DNA of 64,000 nucleotides from Paenibacillus taiwanensis DSM 18679 (GCF_000425125.1 NZ_AULE01000031.1:186001-250000); one strand, 5' to 3'; positions 34,168 through 43,678 are shown, counted from the stretch's first letter. The notes: generated from the sequence alone by a model not told the origin. A program made the numbers and translations.

Positions 34168-35076
34168 TTGAATTTGTTTGTCATTAATCGACATGCAGGA
34201 AATGGCAATGGACAACATGTGTGGGCGGACATTGAGCCTAGATATAAGAAACTAGGCATCCCATATATCGCATGTATGTCTACTACCCCAGAGCAAGCAG
34301 AAGAACAGGTTAAAGCACACTTGGTCACGTACCCCTATGCCGATGTGATCGTCATCGGAGGAGATGGGACTATCCATCGTATGCTCCCGCTGTTGGCAGG
34401 AACGCATGCCACATTAGGTATTATTCCAGCAGGATCGGGCAACGATACCGCAAGAGGTTTTGGCATACCCTCAGAGCCGATTGGCGCGCTAGAAGTCATG
34501 CTTGGTGGAGAGCGACGTTTGATTGATCTGATGAAATCTCATGATAGATGGACACTAACAGCTATTGCTAATGGCTTTGATGCTGCAGTCGCCGATATCG
34601 TTAATCGAAGTGTCTACAAACGTTGGTGCAACCTGTTAAAAATAGGACCTGTCGCTTATTTAATCGGTATTGTCCACATGCTCTTTACTTATCGACCTAC
34701 TGATGTTGAAATTAACGTTGATGGCGATAAATCGTTGTATCGCAACGTGTGGTTAACCGCTATCTCAAATGTCAACAGCTATGGTGGTGGGATTCGAATA
34801 TGTCCTGATGCCAGCGCAGACGATGGCAAGCTTGATATTTGTATTGTCCATAATTGTAGCCGGTTTACCTTCATTCGACTACTTCCAACTGTATTTTCAG
34901 GTAAACATGTCAAGCTGCGTTATGTGTCTATGAAGCGAGGGTCCACCATTCACGTGCAGTCATCACAGTCTATCGTATCTATCGGAGATGGAGAACGGAT
35001 TGGGACCACACCCTTCACTGCTTGTATACATCCTGGGAAGCTGAACATATACGCACCTTACGTCGATTCAAAATAG
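34168..35076 (+). CDS. Diacylglycerol kinase family lipid kinase
   Basis: The 302-residue cytoplasmic kinase phosphorylates a lipid alcohol, probably diacylglycerol. It has VINRHAGNGNG, the nucleotide-site motif VIGGDGTIH and IPAGSGNDTARGFGIP, the classic DagK/YegS pattern. The TTG start lies nine bases after GGGAG. mscL follows 50 bases downstream on the same strand. Confidence 0.88.
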   Translation: MNLFVINRHAGNGNGQHVWADIEPRYKKLGIPYIACMSTTPEQAEEQVKAHLVTYPYADVIVIGGDGTIHRMLPLLAGTHATLGIIPAGSGNDTARGFGIPSEPIGALEVMLGGERRLIDLMKSHDRWTLTAIANGFDAAVADIVNRSVYKRWCNLLKIGPVAYLIGIVHMLFTYRPTDVEINVDGDKSLYRNVWLTAISNVNSYGGGIRICPDASADDGKLDICIVHNCSRFTFIRLLPTVFSGKHVKLRYVSMKRGSTIHVQSSQSIVSIGDGERIGTTPFTACIHPGKLNIYAPYVDSK

Positions 35077-35126
35077 TCGGCGTGGTGTAATGAATCATGT
35101 ACACATTAGAAAGTGAGGACAAGAAA

Positions 35127-35633
35127 GTGGGAGAATCAAAAGTAAGAACACTGGCGCAGGAATTTAAGCAATTTGCGCTGCGTGGTAATGTGATCGACTT
35201 GGCAGTCGGTGTTATTATCGGGGGTGCCTTTAACAAGATCGTTACCTCCATCGTGAACGATCTCGTTATGCCGCCTATCGGTTATATGCTTGGTGGTGTT
35301 AACTTTAAGGATCTATTCTGGCAAATGGATGGCAAACTTATGCCAGACGGTTCTGCAATCACATCCTTGGCACAAGCCCAACAGCAAGGTGCAGCTGTTA
35401 TTGCCTACGGCTCTTTTGTAAGCACAATTATCGACTTTATTATTATTGCGCTGTCTATTTTTGTCATGGTTAAAGCCATCAATGTCATGCACCGCAAAAG
35501 AGATAAAGAGGAAGTTGTCGAAGAGCCTACAACAAAAGCATGTCCTTACTGTGTTTCCGAGATTCCAAAGGCAGCAACACGCTGCCCAAGCTGTACTTCC
35601 ATGCTGAACGAATCCGAAACAGCTACAGTCTAA
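35127..35633 (+). CDS. mscL: Large-conductance mechanosensitive channel MscL with C-terminal zinc ribbon
   Basis: This emergency release valve opens on hypo-osmotic shock. The 168-residue protein has the MscL opening FKQFALRGNVIDLAVGVIIGGAF, the first helix, the periplasmic loop and the second helix (IDFIIIALSIFVMVKAIN). After the usual basic end (HRKRDKEE) it adds CPYCVSEIPKAATRCPSC, a four-Cys zinc-ribbon. The GTG at 35127 lies eight bases after GAGG and fits the usual MscL N terminus. The ATG at 35097 has no binding site. Confidence 0.9.
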   Translation: MGESKVRTLAQEFKQFALRGNVIDLAVGVIIGGAFNKIVTSIVNDLVMPPIGYMLGGVNFKDLFWQMDGKLMPDGSAITSLAQAQQQGAAVIAYGSFVSTIIDFIIIALSIFVMVKAINVMHRKRDKEEVVEEPTTKACPYCVSEIPKAATRCPSCTSMLNESETATV

Positions 35634-35653
35634 ACAACAGGTGATTATACTAT

Positions 35654-35715
35654 AAAGACCGTTCTCACAGAGAGATGCATGGCTTATCCACGTCTCTTTG
35701 CGAGCAACGGTCTTT
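35654..35715. terminator. Terminator after mscL
   Basis: AAAGACCGTT and AACGGTCTTT arms, with inner AGAGA/TCTCT pairing, are followed by a T-rich tail. It can also serve the convergent gene at 35744. Confidence 0.75.
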
Positions 35716-35743
35716 TGACTTTAATATATCGAATTATATGCAG

Positions 35744-36055
35744 TTAAAGAAATCTTCTGTTTTTTTCCATCATTGATTCAGCAATCGCTTTTAAGAACGG
35801 ATCAGGCGTAAATGACTCTTCCCCAGCATCCATCTTCTTGACTACAATTTTGTCGAATGTGCTGTTGCCACTGGCAGGGGCAAATACGTAATGATCTTCG
35901 TCCTCTATCGCAGCCTTATACCCCATCATATCCAACATATCCAGTACCTGTGCAGCAGTAGGTTTCTTCCCCTCCTCAATCATAACGAGACCACGAAGTT
36001 TTTCTATTTCACCGTTACGTTCTTGTAAATCAAAATGGATGATGCATTCTTTCAT
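35744..36055 (-). CDS. Hypothetical acidic protein of 103 residues
   Basis: I do not recognise this protein. It is soluble, mixed alpha/beta in appearance, with acidic EDEDHYVFAP in the middle and a Met-rich C terminus (IAESMMEKNRRFL). GGAGGG lies seven bases before the ATG, which supports translation. It is monocistronic. Confidence 0.65.
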   Translation of the reverse strand: MKECIIHFDLQERNGEIEKLRGLVMIEEGKKPTAAQVLDMLDMMGYKAAIEDEDHYVFAPASGNSTFDKIVVKKMDAGEESFTPDPFLKAIAESMMEKNRRFL

Positions 36056-36403
36056 CCTAATCCCTCCTCTTGCACAATATCAGACAGCAGAGTGTACACG
36101 CTATGCAAAGGTTAATGTATCCTTCTTCGCTTTATCATAAACGCTGTGCTGTGTATATTATCCCTTACGGCAGGAACAACAAACCGTTGCAGGTACTTAT
36201 TTGCAATGTAGTGAACATCTATTGAAATCAGGCTCAATTGTCGATCATTAGTAACAATAAGCTCACATCAACAAGTTATAGCTATACTTTGTAAATAAAA
36301 ATAAACCGCTGAAGCTTCATCCAAGTCACAATCATAAGACTTGAGTGGAGCTTCAGCGGCAACGTACTACTCATGCAAATAAACGTTGATGCTGGACTAC
36401 CGT
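36056..36403. other. Intergenic region
   Basis: No gene is supported. It contains the terminator of the zinc-ribbon protein gene (36305-36361) and, at 36060-36300, AT-rich sequence that should include the promoter of the 103-residue protein gene. Confidence 0.4.
36305..36361 (-). terminator. Terminator after the zinc-ribbon coiled-coil gene
   Basis: CCGCTGAAGCT and AGCTTCAGCGG arms, extended by CAAGTC/GACTTG, form a long hairpin. A T-rich tail follows on the minus strand. Confidence 0.85.
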
Positions 36404-37198
36404 TTATACGAATGGAGAACCACAGCGCTCACACCACTTGGCCTCCAGTGGAGCAAAGGAGCCGCAAGCTGTACAAGGCTTGGCTTCCGGTAGTGGCTCA
36501 GGCCCTGCCTCAAAACGTTTCGTGCCGATGTGGCCATCGTAAGGAATCGGTACTTCCGACTTCTGGAAAGTATCCGTCACCGTGTGTTGTCGATGCTGAG
36601 AGCGAGGCAGCAGGAACTGCTCCTCGTCAAATGAATAGTCATCCTCGTCAGCAAACGAATCTGTTTTCTGAGGCACCGTATAACGAGGATACTGCTGCTC
36701 CTCTACTAATGAATGAAAAGCATTCTCTGTGTCGTTATGCTTGGGCTGTCCATATTGACCAGACTTATACTCAAATGGCCTCAATTCCGCCACTTCACCC
36801 TGCTGCTCGGTGGCAGCCGCTGCCTCGTCGCCTTTGCCTGGCGGATCAGGCAGCTTCGTGCCACACTTCGCACAATAATTTGCCGTCCACGGCGCAATCT
36901 CACCGCAATCACATCGCTTTTCGTGGCGCAGCTCGCACCTTTTCCATTCCAACTGCTCGATATCCTGCTCCACACGCGCATTAACCCGAGCAAGAGCAGC
37001 CAGCTTATGTTCGAGAATCGAAAGTTCATTCGCTTTATATGCTTCATAGGCCAGACAGCCTATCTCATATGTATTTTGCTCCCATTCTTTGCGGAGTGAT
37101 TCAATTTGGGATTGAATCCGATTTAACTCCACTACATTTTGAGCTTTCTCAGATGCCTTGGACGCCCCTTCTTTCATTTTCTGCAAAAAACGATTCAT
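36404..37198 (-). CDS. Coiled-coil protein with two zinc ribbons, function unknown
   Basis: The 264-residue soluble protein begins with a helical, probably coiled-coil region (residues 1-90). The first zinc ribbon (CDCG ... CAKCG) lies near residues 96-114. A long low-complexity acidic linker follows, with a second ribbon (CTACG ... CERCG) at the very C terminus. Such double-ribbon proteins often act as adaptors. GGAGGGG lies nine bases before the ATG. The helicase gene is divergent, 548 bases away. Confidence 0.75.
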   Translation of the reverse strand: MNRFLQKMKEGASKASEKAQNVVELNRIQSQIESLRKEWEQNTYEIGCLAYEAYKANELSILEHKLAALARVNARVEQDIEQLEWKRCELRHEKRCDCGEIAPWTANYCAKCGTKLPDPPGKGDEAAAATEQQGEVAELRPFEYKSGQYGQPKHNDTENAFHSLVEEQQYPRYTVPQKTDSFADEDDYSFDEEQFLLPRSQHRQHTVTDTFQKSEVPIPYDGHIGTKRFEAGPEPLPEAKPCTACGSFAPLEAKWCERCGSPFV

Positions 37199-37746
37199 CC
37201 TCTGGCCCCTCCTTTCCTGTCACACCAAACTTCCATCCACTTTTCAAATTGATCGATTATAAACATAGTATGTTTGTCCCGCTTTTACAAGTACATCTAA
37301 GTTGCTACTTCCTGCCAACAAACGGAGGTGATTTATCGCTTCTCGCACAGTTCAGCATACCCTGATAACCTTTAAACAAAGACATGACCATTGAAACTAG
37401 AAATCGTAAATCCGCTAATTATTTAACACCTAGCATTCATCTGTATCGTTAGACGTGTGAATGATCGCACTTCCCTTCCCTCGTTCATATTCAAAAGGGC
37501 CTCCCCTTCATTCGATCTAAGGACAACGTATGCTTATACGTGTAAAAACATGTTTGTGTTGTGCTATATTTTTTCTTCTATTAAACATTTTTAATTTCAG
37601 GAAGATATGGCCTTTGCGGTGTCTGCCTTCTGCTATCATAATAGAAGAGGCTGCTTTTCATAAGAATACTTCTTATAGCAGCCACAACAGAACGTTTAGG
37701 GGCTAGCTGTTATTATGGCCTTTACTATAAGAAAGGAATTGCTCAC
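37199..37746. other. Long divergent intergenic region with a hairpin
   Basis: No gene is supported. The region should hold promoters for the zinc-ribbon gene (minus) and the helicase gene (plus). A hairpin with GGCTGC/GCAGCC and ATAAGAA/TTCTTAT arms at 37649-37683 lies 64 bases before the helicase start. It has no T run, so an operator or leader structure is more likely than a terminator. Confidence 0.45.
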
Positions 37747-40149
37747 ATGAAGAAAGAAGAACATCGTGCTGCTGCATCTTGGCGGTCAAGACCTGACGGG
37801 ATCACGGCAGCAGCACCTGTCCCCGTTGCAAATACGGCTGACCAGATCCGCCTTGCGGCAGCAGCTCCTGCTGAGGAAGATGCCTGGTTTTTTCAAGGGC
37901 TTGCGGATCAGGGCCTAACCTTGCATGCCGCACAACGCAACGCGGTCCGTCACGGAGAAGGACCGCTACTCTGCCTTGCAGGCGCCGGTTCAGGCAAGAC
38001 GTCCGTGTTGACGGCACGCGCTGCTTACCTGTTAACCGTGCGCGGCACTGCACCTGAGGCACTGTGGCTGGTCACGTTTACGAACAAAGCCGCAGCAGTG
38101 ATGCGCTCGCGACTAGCACGACTGCCAGGCGTTACCTCAGGCATGGCACGCGGCGTGCAAGCACGAACGTTCCACTCGTTCGCACTTGCCTTATTGCAGG
38201 CGTACGCGCCGCCGTTCACGCTGCTCGCGGAAGAGCGGGCGCGCCACGGCTTTATGCGCCGTGTGTTGCGCGAGCTTGGCCTGCACGACACGCTGCAGGC
38301 CGAGACCGTGCTTGCCGCGCTCTCCGCGCTGAAAGCGCGCTGCCAGTCCCCTGCGGACTGGCGACCGGACGGCTACGCGGAGCGCGACATGCAGCGCGCC
38401 ATGATGCGCTTCGAAGATCAGAAGCGAGAGCGAGGCTTAAAGGATTTCGACGATTTGCTTGTAGATCTCGTCCAACTGTTAGACCGTGATGAAACACTCG
38501 TGGCAAAGCTCCGCCGTCGCTTCCGCTATGTCATGGTCGATGAATTTCAGGATACGACTCCTGTCCAGATTCAGTTACTTCGCCATGTAACAGACGGACA
38601 TCGCAATCTGGCTGTATTCGGAGATGATGATCAGACGATCTATACCTTTAACGGGGCCTGTCATTTATATATGACAAAGTTCTGTACAACATACCCAGAT
38701 GCAGTTCAAGTGACACTCGATATGAACTTTCGATCGAATCCGGCCATTGTCGGATTGGGAAACGCGGTCATCGAACATAATAAAGAACGTTTAGCCAAAA
38801 CTATGCAAGGTGTCGCAGCTCTCCCGCAACGTAACGGAGGAGACGGTGCAGAAACGTATTCATACGCGCTTGGGGCGAATGCTGTATTTATGCCCCGTTA
38901 TTTACGACCCGCAGATGGTGAGGAAGAAGCACGGCTATTATCCGATCACATTCAACAGCTTGTATCATCAGGTAAGTGGCGATATGCAGACATCGCTATT
39001 TTGTATCGTACGGGCCATACAAGCCGTGCATTAGTGGAGCATCTGACGATGAGCGGCATCCCCTTTCAGCAATTAGGTGCGGAGCCGCTGTTCTATGAAC
39101 ATGCACTAGTTAAGCCGCTTCTTGATCATTTGCGGCTCGCCTTAAAGCCGCGTGATGTTGATGCACTCGGCAGTGCCATCGCCTGTTTGTACGTTCCCAA
39201 AGATTCCTGTATGACGTATGTGCAGCAAGCAGATCAAGGTCGTGCAAAGAAATACCCGCTTGTACATCTGGCGACCTGTCCTGGACTTGCTGAATTTCAA
39301 CAAGCAGCGGTCAAGCCTCGTATCCGTTACATCAAAAAGTTGGCTCAAATGAAGCCACAGCTAGCTATACGTGACATGCGCCGTGAATTTTACGATAAAT
39401 ATACAACAGCAATGGCCGGGGAGAAAGCAACGGCCTATCAAGAGACCATTGCTGAAACGTTAGAAGAACTGGAAAGCTCAGCTCAGCGCTTTGACACGGT
39501 AGAAGCCTATTTAAGCCATATTGATGACCTGAGAGAACGCTATGCTGCCGCAGCAGCCTTACACCCGCCATCAAAAGCGAACAGGCGGTCAGCGCCGGCC
39601 TCGAAAGCTGCTCCTGCCGGTCAGCAGCCCTCAGACGAACACGATACGCTTACACTCATGACGATTCATCGTGCTAAAGGACTGGAGTTTCCTATCGTAT
39701 TTTTAATTGGCATCACAGAGGAATTGCTGCCGCATCGAATATCGCTGCGGGAAAAGCCACCCGCAGAGAAGGAACAGTTTTCTGCCATGCAAGCCACCAC
39801 AGCACAGTCCAGTGGATCGACTCGTACGAGCTATGAGGGCAGAGAGGACAGTGATTCTGATTTCAGCAATATCGGAAGTATTGACGGAGATGGGAAACGT
39901 GCATCTGCCGTTCACGCTGACAGCCCTGTCCATGCCATCACAGACACATCGTCTAGCGCACTTGATGTCAAGCAAACACTGCTAGAGGAAGAGCGGCGCC
40001 TGCTCTATGTTGGCATTACACGTGCAAGACAGGAGCTCTACATTAGCTCGCCAGTCATCGTGCATGGTAAGAAGCAAGAGGTCAGTCGGTTCTTGATGGA
40101 TGCATGGCGTGGTCCTGCGCCCAATTCGTCTGTACCGCCCGCTAAGTGA
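37747..40149 (+). CDS. UvrD/PcrA-like SF1A DNA helicase
   Basis: This ATP-driven 3'-5' DNA helicase has 800 residues. All motifs are present: I GAGSGKT, Ia VTFTNKAA, II VDEFQD, III GDDDQTIYTFNG, IV MNFRSN, V TIHRAKGLEFPIV and VI RLLYVGITRARQELYIS. Two features differ from PcrA: an Ala-rich N-terminal extension of about 55 residues, and a Ser/Asp-rich insert of about 75 residues between motifs V and VI. The C-terminal PcrA tail is missing. The part encoded at about 38050-38420 is very GC-rich compared with the rest. AAAGGA precedes the ATG. It is a paralogue of PcrA with an unknown specific role in repair. Confidence 0.9.
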   Translation: MKKEEHRAAASWRSRPDGITAAAPVPVANTADQIRLAAAAPAEEDAWFFQGLADQGLTLHAAQRNAVRHGEGPLLCLAGAGSGKTSVLTARAAYLLTVRGTAPEALWLVTFTNKAAAVMRSRLARLPGVTSGMARGVQARTFHSFALALLQAYAPPFTLLAEERARHGFMRRVLRELGLHDTLQAETVLAALSALKARCQSPADWRPDGYAERDMQRAMMRFEDQKRERGLKDFDDLLVDLVQLLDRDETLVAKLRRRFRYVMVDEFQDTTPVQIQLLRHVTDGHRNLAVFGDDDQTIYTFNGACHLYMTKFCTTYPDAVQVTLDMNFRSNPAIVGLGNAVIEHNKERLAKTMQGVAALPQRNGGDGAETYSYALGANAVFMPRYLRPADGEEEARLLSDHIQQLVSSGKWRYADIAILYRTGHTSRALVEHLTMSGIPFQQLGAEPLFYEHALVKPLLDHLRLALKPRDVDALGSAIACLYVPKDSCMTYVQQADQGRAKKYPLVHLATCPGLAEFQQAAVKPRIRYIKKLAQMKPQLAIRDMRREFYDKYTTAMAGEKATAYQETIAETLEELESSAQRFDTVEAYLSHIDDLRERYAAAAALHPPSKANRRSAPASKAAPAGQQPSDEHDTLTLMTIHRAKGLEFPIVFLIGITEELLPHRISLREKPPAEKEQFSAMQATTAQSSGSTRTSYEGREDSDSDFSNIGSIDGDGKRASAVHADSPVHAITDTSSSALDVKQTLLEEERRLLYVGITRARQELYISSPVIVHGKKQEVSRFLMDAWRGPAPNSSVPPAK

Positions 40150-40342
40150 CATCATAGTATGAATACAAGGGCGCTTCCTCAGCACGGCTACGCGATTTAT
40201 AAATTTGTAAATAGGAGAAAGTTTATTTTGTATTTTGAAATTGTCCCCTGCTATCCATTACAATAGACAGTAGACGCAGTGAAATTGGTTGGAGATGCTG
40301 GGCGTCCATGATCTGCGATAACACGCAAGAAGGAGATTTTAC

Positions 40343-41080
40343 ATGTCCAAGTCTGATATGATTTTGAAGCAGTATGAACAAGTAAAGCAGTTGCCTACAT
40401 TGTATCAGTTGGCATTGGAAGAGCTTGAGACGAAGATTAAGATTATTCAAGCAGAATGGAAAATACGCAATGGATATTCTCCGATTGAGCATACCAAGAC
40501 CCGACTAAAAGAACCGAACAGTATTTTTAATAAATTGCAGCGCAAAGGGTTACCCCTAACTTTAGACTCTATTGTAAGCAAAATATATGACGTAGCAGGC
40601 ATGCGTATTGTGTGTGCCTTTGTGAAAGATATTTATTTAATACTCGATCACTTAAAATCACGAGATGATATTCGCGTGGTCGACATTAAAGACTACATTG
40701 CCAACCCAAAGGGAAATGGCTACCAAAGTTTACACGTCATCGTACAGGTGCCCCTTGTCCTGTTTGACGATGTACGATGGGTATACATTGAAATTCAACT
40801 GCGCACGTTGGCGATGGATTTCTGGGCCAGTCTGGAGCACATCATTTATTATAAATTCCAGCAGCAAGTGCCGCAGCATGTCATCAATGAGCTTACCGAG
40901 GCCGCCAAAGCCGTTGATGAGCTGGATCGCAAAATGCTTGATTTGCGTAAAGAGATTTTATCCTATAATCAAGAAGAGTGGATTTCGGGGTTGTCCGAGG
41001 GACTGGGAGACGTCTTAAACGACACTAAACCTTATACTAGGGTTGAAGCTGTTAACGTAACCAAGCACTCGCAGTCTTAG
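40343..41080 (+). CDS. Small alarmone synthetase (RelP/YwaC-like)
   Basis: This enzyme makes (p)ppGpp from ATP and GTP/GDP and has no hydrolase domain. The 245-residue protein has SPIEHTKTRLK, DVAGMRIVCAFVKDIY, NPKGNGYQSLHVIV, the catalytic EIQLRTLAMDFWASLEH and a helical C terminus. The IEHTKTR and GNGYQSLH segments look more like YwaC (SasA/RelP) than YjbM (RelQ). AAGGAG lies eight bases before the ATG. In Bacillus YwaC is induced by cell-wall stress. Confidence 0.9.
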   Translation: MSKSDMILKQYEQVKQLPTLYQLALEELETKIKIIQAEWKIRNGYSPIEHTKTRLKEPNSIFNKLQRKGLPLTLDSIVSKIYDVAGMRIVCAFVKDIYLILDHLKSRDDIRVVDIKDYIANPKGNGYQSLHVIVQVPLVLFDDVRWVYIEIQLRTLAMDFWASLEHIIYYKFQQQVPQHVINELTEAAKAVDELDRKMLDLRKEILSYNQEEWISGLSEGLGDVLNDTKPYTRVEAVNVTKHSQS

Positions 41081-41159
41081 ACTCCTTTAGGGTCATTTGA
41101 CGAGTGTTTCTAAATATTGCCTTGTATTAATCAATACGGATGAAACCATGCTAATGACT

Positions 41160-41198
41160 GACGCTAGGTGACGTCATTATCTGACCTTGCTTAGCGTC
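41160..41198. terminator. Hairpin after the alarmone synthetase gene
   Basis: GACGCTA and TAGCGTC arms, with inner GGT/ACC pairing, form a hairpin. A clear T run is missing. Confidence 0.4.
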
Positions 41199-41251
41199 CC
41201 GAAATACCCCTGATGTCGTCGTGTCTTACGACAATCTGAAGTAGTATTAAG

Positions 41252-41305
41252 AAGAGCCCGCATATGGTATAAGGAATTCCACCTGACACCGTATGCAGGC
41301 TCTTT
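41252..41305. terminator. Bidirectional terminator
   Basis: AAGAGCC and GGCTCTT arms are extended by imperfect GCATATGGT/ACCGTATGC pairing. It lies between converging genes. Confidence 0.75.
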
Positions 41306-41318
41306 AGGTTTCACTTTT

Positions 41319-42347
41319 TCACTTTTTCTTATCCTGCCCTGATTCCACATGCCCTACTAACCGATCCAGACGACAAATTTGAAAGCCATACTCATAACAT
41401 GCCGCCGCCACGATAGATAAGCGCCGCGAGCCTTCCTCACCTTGTACACATTGTGTCATCAGCACATGTAAAAATGCTTCGTTATCTTGTTGCAGCCGCT
41501 CAATTTCATGGCTATCCTGCTTCACTTTGTCTTCCAACTTTAACAACACGTGCTCATGTCCTTTAATCAGCAATTCCAGATGAGCGTCAAATAAACGGTC
41601 GATCCCCTCTTCTCTTACCGACTGAAAATAATGATTGTCCATCGCTTCCAGCACTTCCATTCCTTTATGAAGTGTGTATAGCAATTGTTTGTGAACAACG
41701 ATATGTCTGGACTCCCGATATCCGGCCCGTCTCAGCTTTTTTGTCTCTTCTTCAAATAACTTGAATTTATCGCCCAGCGACTTGAGGTTTTCTTCGAGCA
41801 CGTCCTTCTCTGACCGGAACGCCGTTTCTTTCATCTCATCAGATACAACTGTTCTTAAGAGCAGCGACATCCGACGAAATGCAGCCTCTAGTTGTTGATT
41901 GAATTGAACTTTAGGATTCGGTGGGAAAAATAATATATTTATAACAAACGCCGAGCCAATCCCTACCAGAATTTGTGCAAATCTTGCTAATGCAAAATCC
42001 CACTGCCCAGATGCCTCCATTACCGCGATGACCGTTACTAAGGTTAGGCCGACCGTTTCTTCCATTTTCATTTTAAGACAGATCATAATAACCAGAATAC
42101 ATATAAGACCAACCACTATCGGATTGTTGGATATGACCATCCCCGCCAACAAGGCTATAGCTGCGCCTAAAGTGTTCGTCTGGAGCTGCTCCAGAAAGTA
42201 ACGCCATGAACGGTAAATCGAAGGCTGCATGGCAAAAATCGCAGCTACTGCCGCAATGACTGGCGTGTGAAGCTGCAAAATCATCGTAATATAAAGGGCA
42301 AGCGTAACCGCAATACCCGTCTTCAGCACCCGCGCACCGAATGCCAC
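41319..42347 (-). CDS. Aromatic acid exporter (ArAE/FUSC-like) family membrane protein
   Basis: The 342-residue protein has six hydrophobic segments in residues 5-160 (FGARVLKTGIAVTLALYITM, FAMQPSIYRSWRYFLEQLQ, GLTLVTVIAVM, NILFFPP) and then a long helical cytoplasmic domain. This is the layout of the ArAE_1/DUF939 family, thought to export aromatic acids. The GTG at 42347 lies seven bases after GGAGG; upstream in-frame codons lack a site and give no sensible N terminus. Confidence 0.82.
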   Translation of the reverse strand: MAFGARVLKTGIAVTLALYITMILQLHTPVIAAVAAIFAMQPSIYRSWRYFLEQLQTNTLGAAIALLAGMVISNNPIVVGLICILVIMICLKMKMEETVGLTLVTVIAVMEASGQWDFALARFAQILVGIGSAFVINILFFPPNPKVQFNQQLEAAFRRMSLLLRTVVSDEMKETAFRSEKDVLEENLKSLGDKFKLFEEETKKLRRAGYRESRHIVVHKQLLYTLHKGMEVLEAMDNHYFQSVREEGIDRLFDAHLELLIKGHEHVLLKLEDKVKQDSHEIERLQQDNEAFLHVLMTQCVQGEEGSRRLSIVAAACYEYGFQICRLDRLVGHVESGQDKKK

Positions 42348-42620
42348 ATGGACTCCTCCTTCTAAAATGAAAAACTGGACACAAAGGTTGAACGCTAATG
42401 GTTTGCCCAGCCTTATCTTACACGCTGCAATACGTTTCATGCAAAAGCATATGTACACCACGCTCCATCTGCACCATTTTATACGCTCAATTATCGGACT
42501 GGTCGCAGAAAAAAGCTTGCACGCTGTTACATAGCCTGCAAGCTCTCTCTTTCAGGATGCTGCTCATCGTTAACTTCCATTGATGAGGTACACTTTTATC
42601 AAATCTCGCCCTGCGGACAT

Positions 42621-43466
42621 TTATTCACTGAGAAATTGTTCTAGCGTAGTCTTCTGCTCATAAATAGCTGTCGCTGCCTCCACACCAACATACCGAATAT
42701 GCCACGGCTCATACATATAACCTGTGACTGCTTCTCCATCCTCTGGATAACGAATAATAAAGCCCGCTTCATGTGCATGCTCCGCCAGCCATTTTCCTTC
42801 CTTGGAATCCCCAAATACTTGCTCCAATTCATTGCTCACACTCGGACTCGATACATCAATCGACAATCCTGTCTGATGCTCGCTCGTACCTGGTACAGCA
42901 CTAACACGTGAAGCATATTCCTGACCCTGCGTATCCACATAATGACTAAACAATGATTGCTGACGCTTAAAGGAACGGTATCCCGATACCGCATTCAGTT
43001 CGATGCCACTCTCATTTGCACTAGCAAACAATTGCTCTAACGCCGCTGCCGCTTCCTTGCGCATATGCCGCTTCTCATGGGCCTCACTAAATGAGAACTT
43101 CACATTTGGTTCCACCAAATCTGTCGGCTCGTATCCATCTGGCAGGGAACGCTGTTTGTTTACCACGACATAGATGGACTCAGGATTGGTTACAACAGAC
43201 TTGCCATTGTGCTCTTCCGTTGTAGTCGCCATTGCAGCCTCACTCTTAACGGAGGCAAGCTTGTCCACCTGTTCGTCCCCTTTGCTGCCATCCTCTCCCG
43301 TCTGCGGTGTCAAGGCTGGATCTACTTGCCCTGAACCTGTCTGCGGTGTCTTTTGCCCTTCAGTCGTAGGCGCAGGCTCGTTGGAACACCCGCTTATCAA
43401 TAGAGTCGCACCAAGTGCTACTATCATACAGACGGCAGCTAACCGCCGCTGTTTATGCTGTTTCAT
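42621..43466 (-). CDS. M15B D,D-carboxypeptidase lipoprotein (VanY/LdcB-like)
   Basis: This cell-wall peptidase trims stem peptides. The 281-residue protein has a lipobox (LLISGC) and a Ser/Thr/Gln-rich linker to about residue 90. The zinc peptidase domain follows with SGYRSFKRQ, SEHQTGLSIDV (metal His and Asp) and the catalytic Glu and His in YEPWHIRYVG. The ATG at 43466 is nine bases after AAAGG. Specificity (D,D or L,D) cannot be read from the sequence. A VanY-type role in glycopeptide resistance is not implied, since no vanHAX genes are present. Confidence 0.88.
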   Translation of the reverse strand: MKQHKQRRLAAVCMIVALGATLLISGCSNEPAPTTEGQKTPQTGSGQVDPALTPQTGEDGSKGDEQVDKLASVKSEAAMATTTEEHNGKSVVTNPESIYVVVNKQRSLPDGYEPTDLVEPNVKFSFSEAHEKRHMRKEAAAALEQLFASANESGIELNAVSGYRSFKRQQSLFSHYVDTQGQEYASRVSAVPGTSEHQTGLSIDVSSPSVSNELEQVFGDSKEGKWLAEHAHEAGFIIRYPEDGEAVTGYMYEPWHIRYVGVEAATAIYEQKTTLEQFLSE

Positions 43467-43625
43467 TTCGATCATCCTTTCATTCCGCGGCTCGATCTAA
43501 TCTATTAGATGGAGACTCTATTATAACGGATTAAAAGAATTAGGTCACAGTCATCATTTACATATTTATAATAGATTGCACATCAAGCGTTATTTCTACT
43601 CATGTTGTGATGCAAAATTAGTCAT

Positions 43626-43660
43626 AAAAAAGTCTAGCAAGGCAAAACCTTTGCTAGACT
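43626..43660 (-). terminator. Terminator after the DAACS symporter
   Basis: AGTCTAGCAA and TTGCTAGACT arms are followed on the minus strand by six T. Confidence 0.88.
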
Positions 43661-43678
43661 CCCCATTTTATACGTCCA

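Noticed and set aside
42621-43466. Glycopeptide-resistance VanY
   Set aside because: The enzyme family matches, but no vanH, vanA, vanX or VanRS genes are nearby, so a general cell-wall role is more likely.
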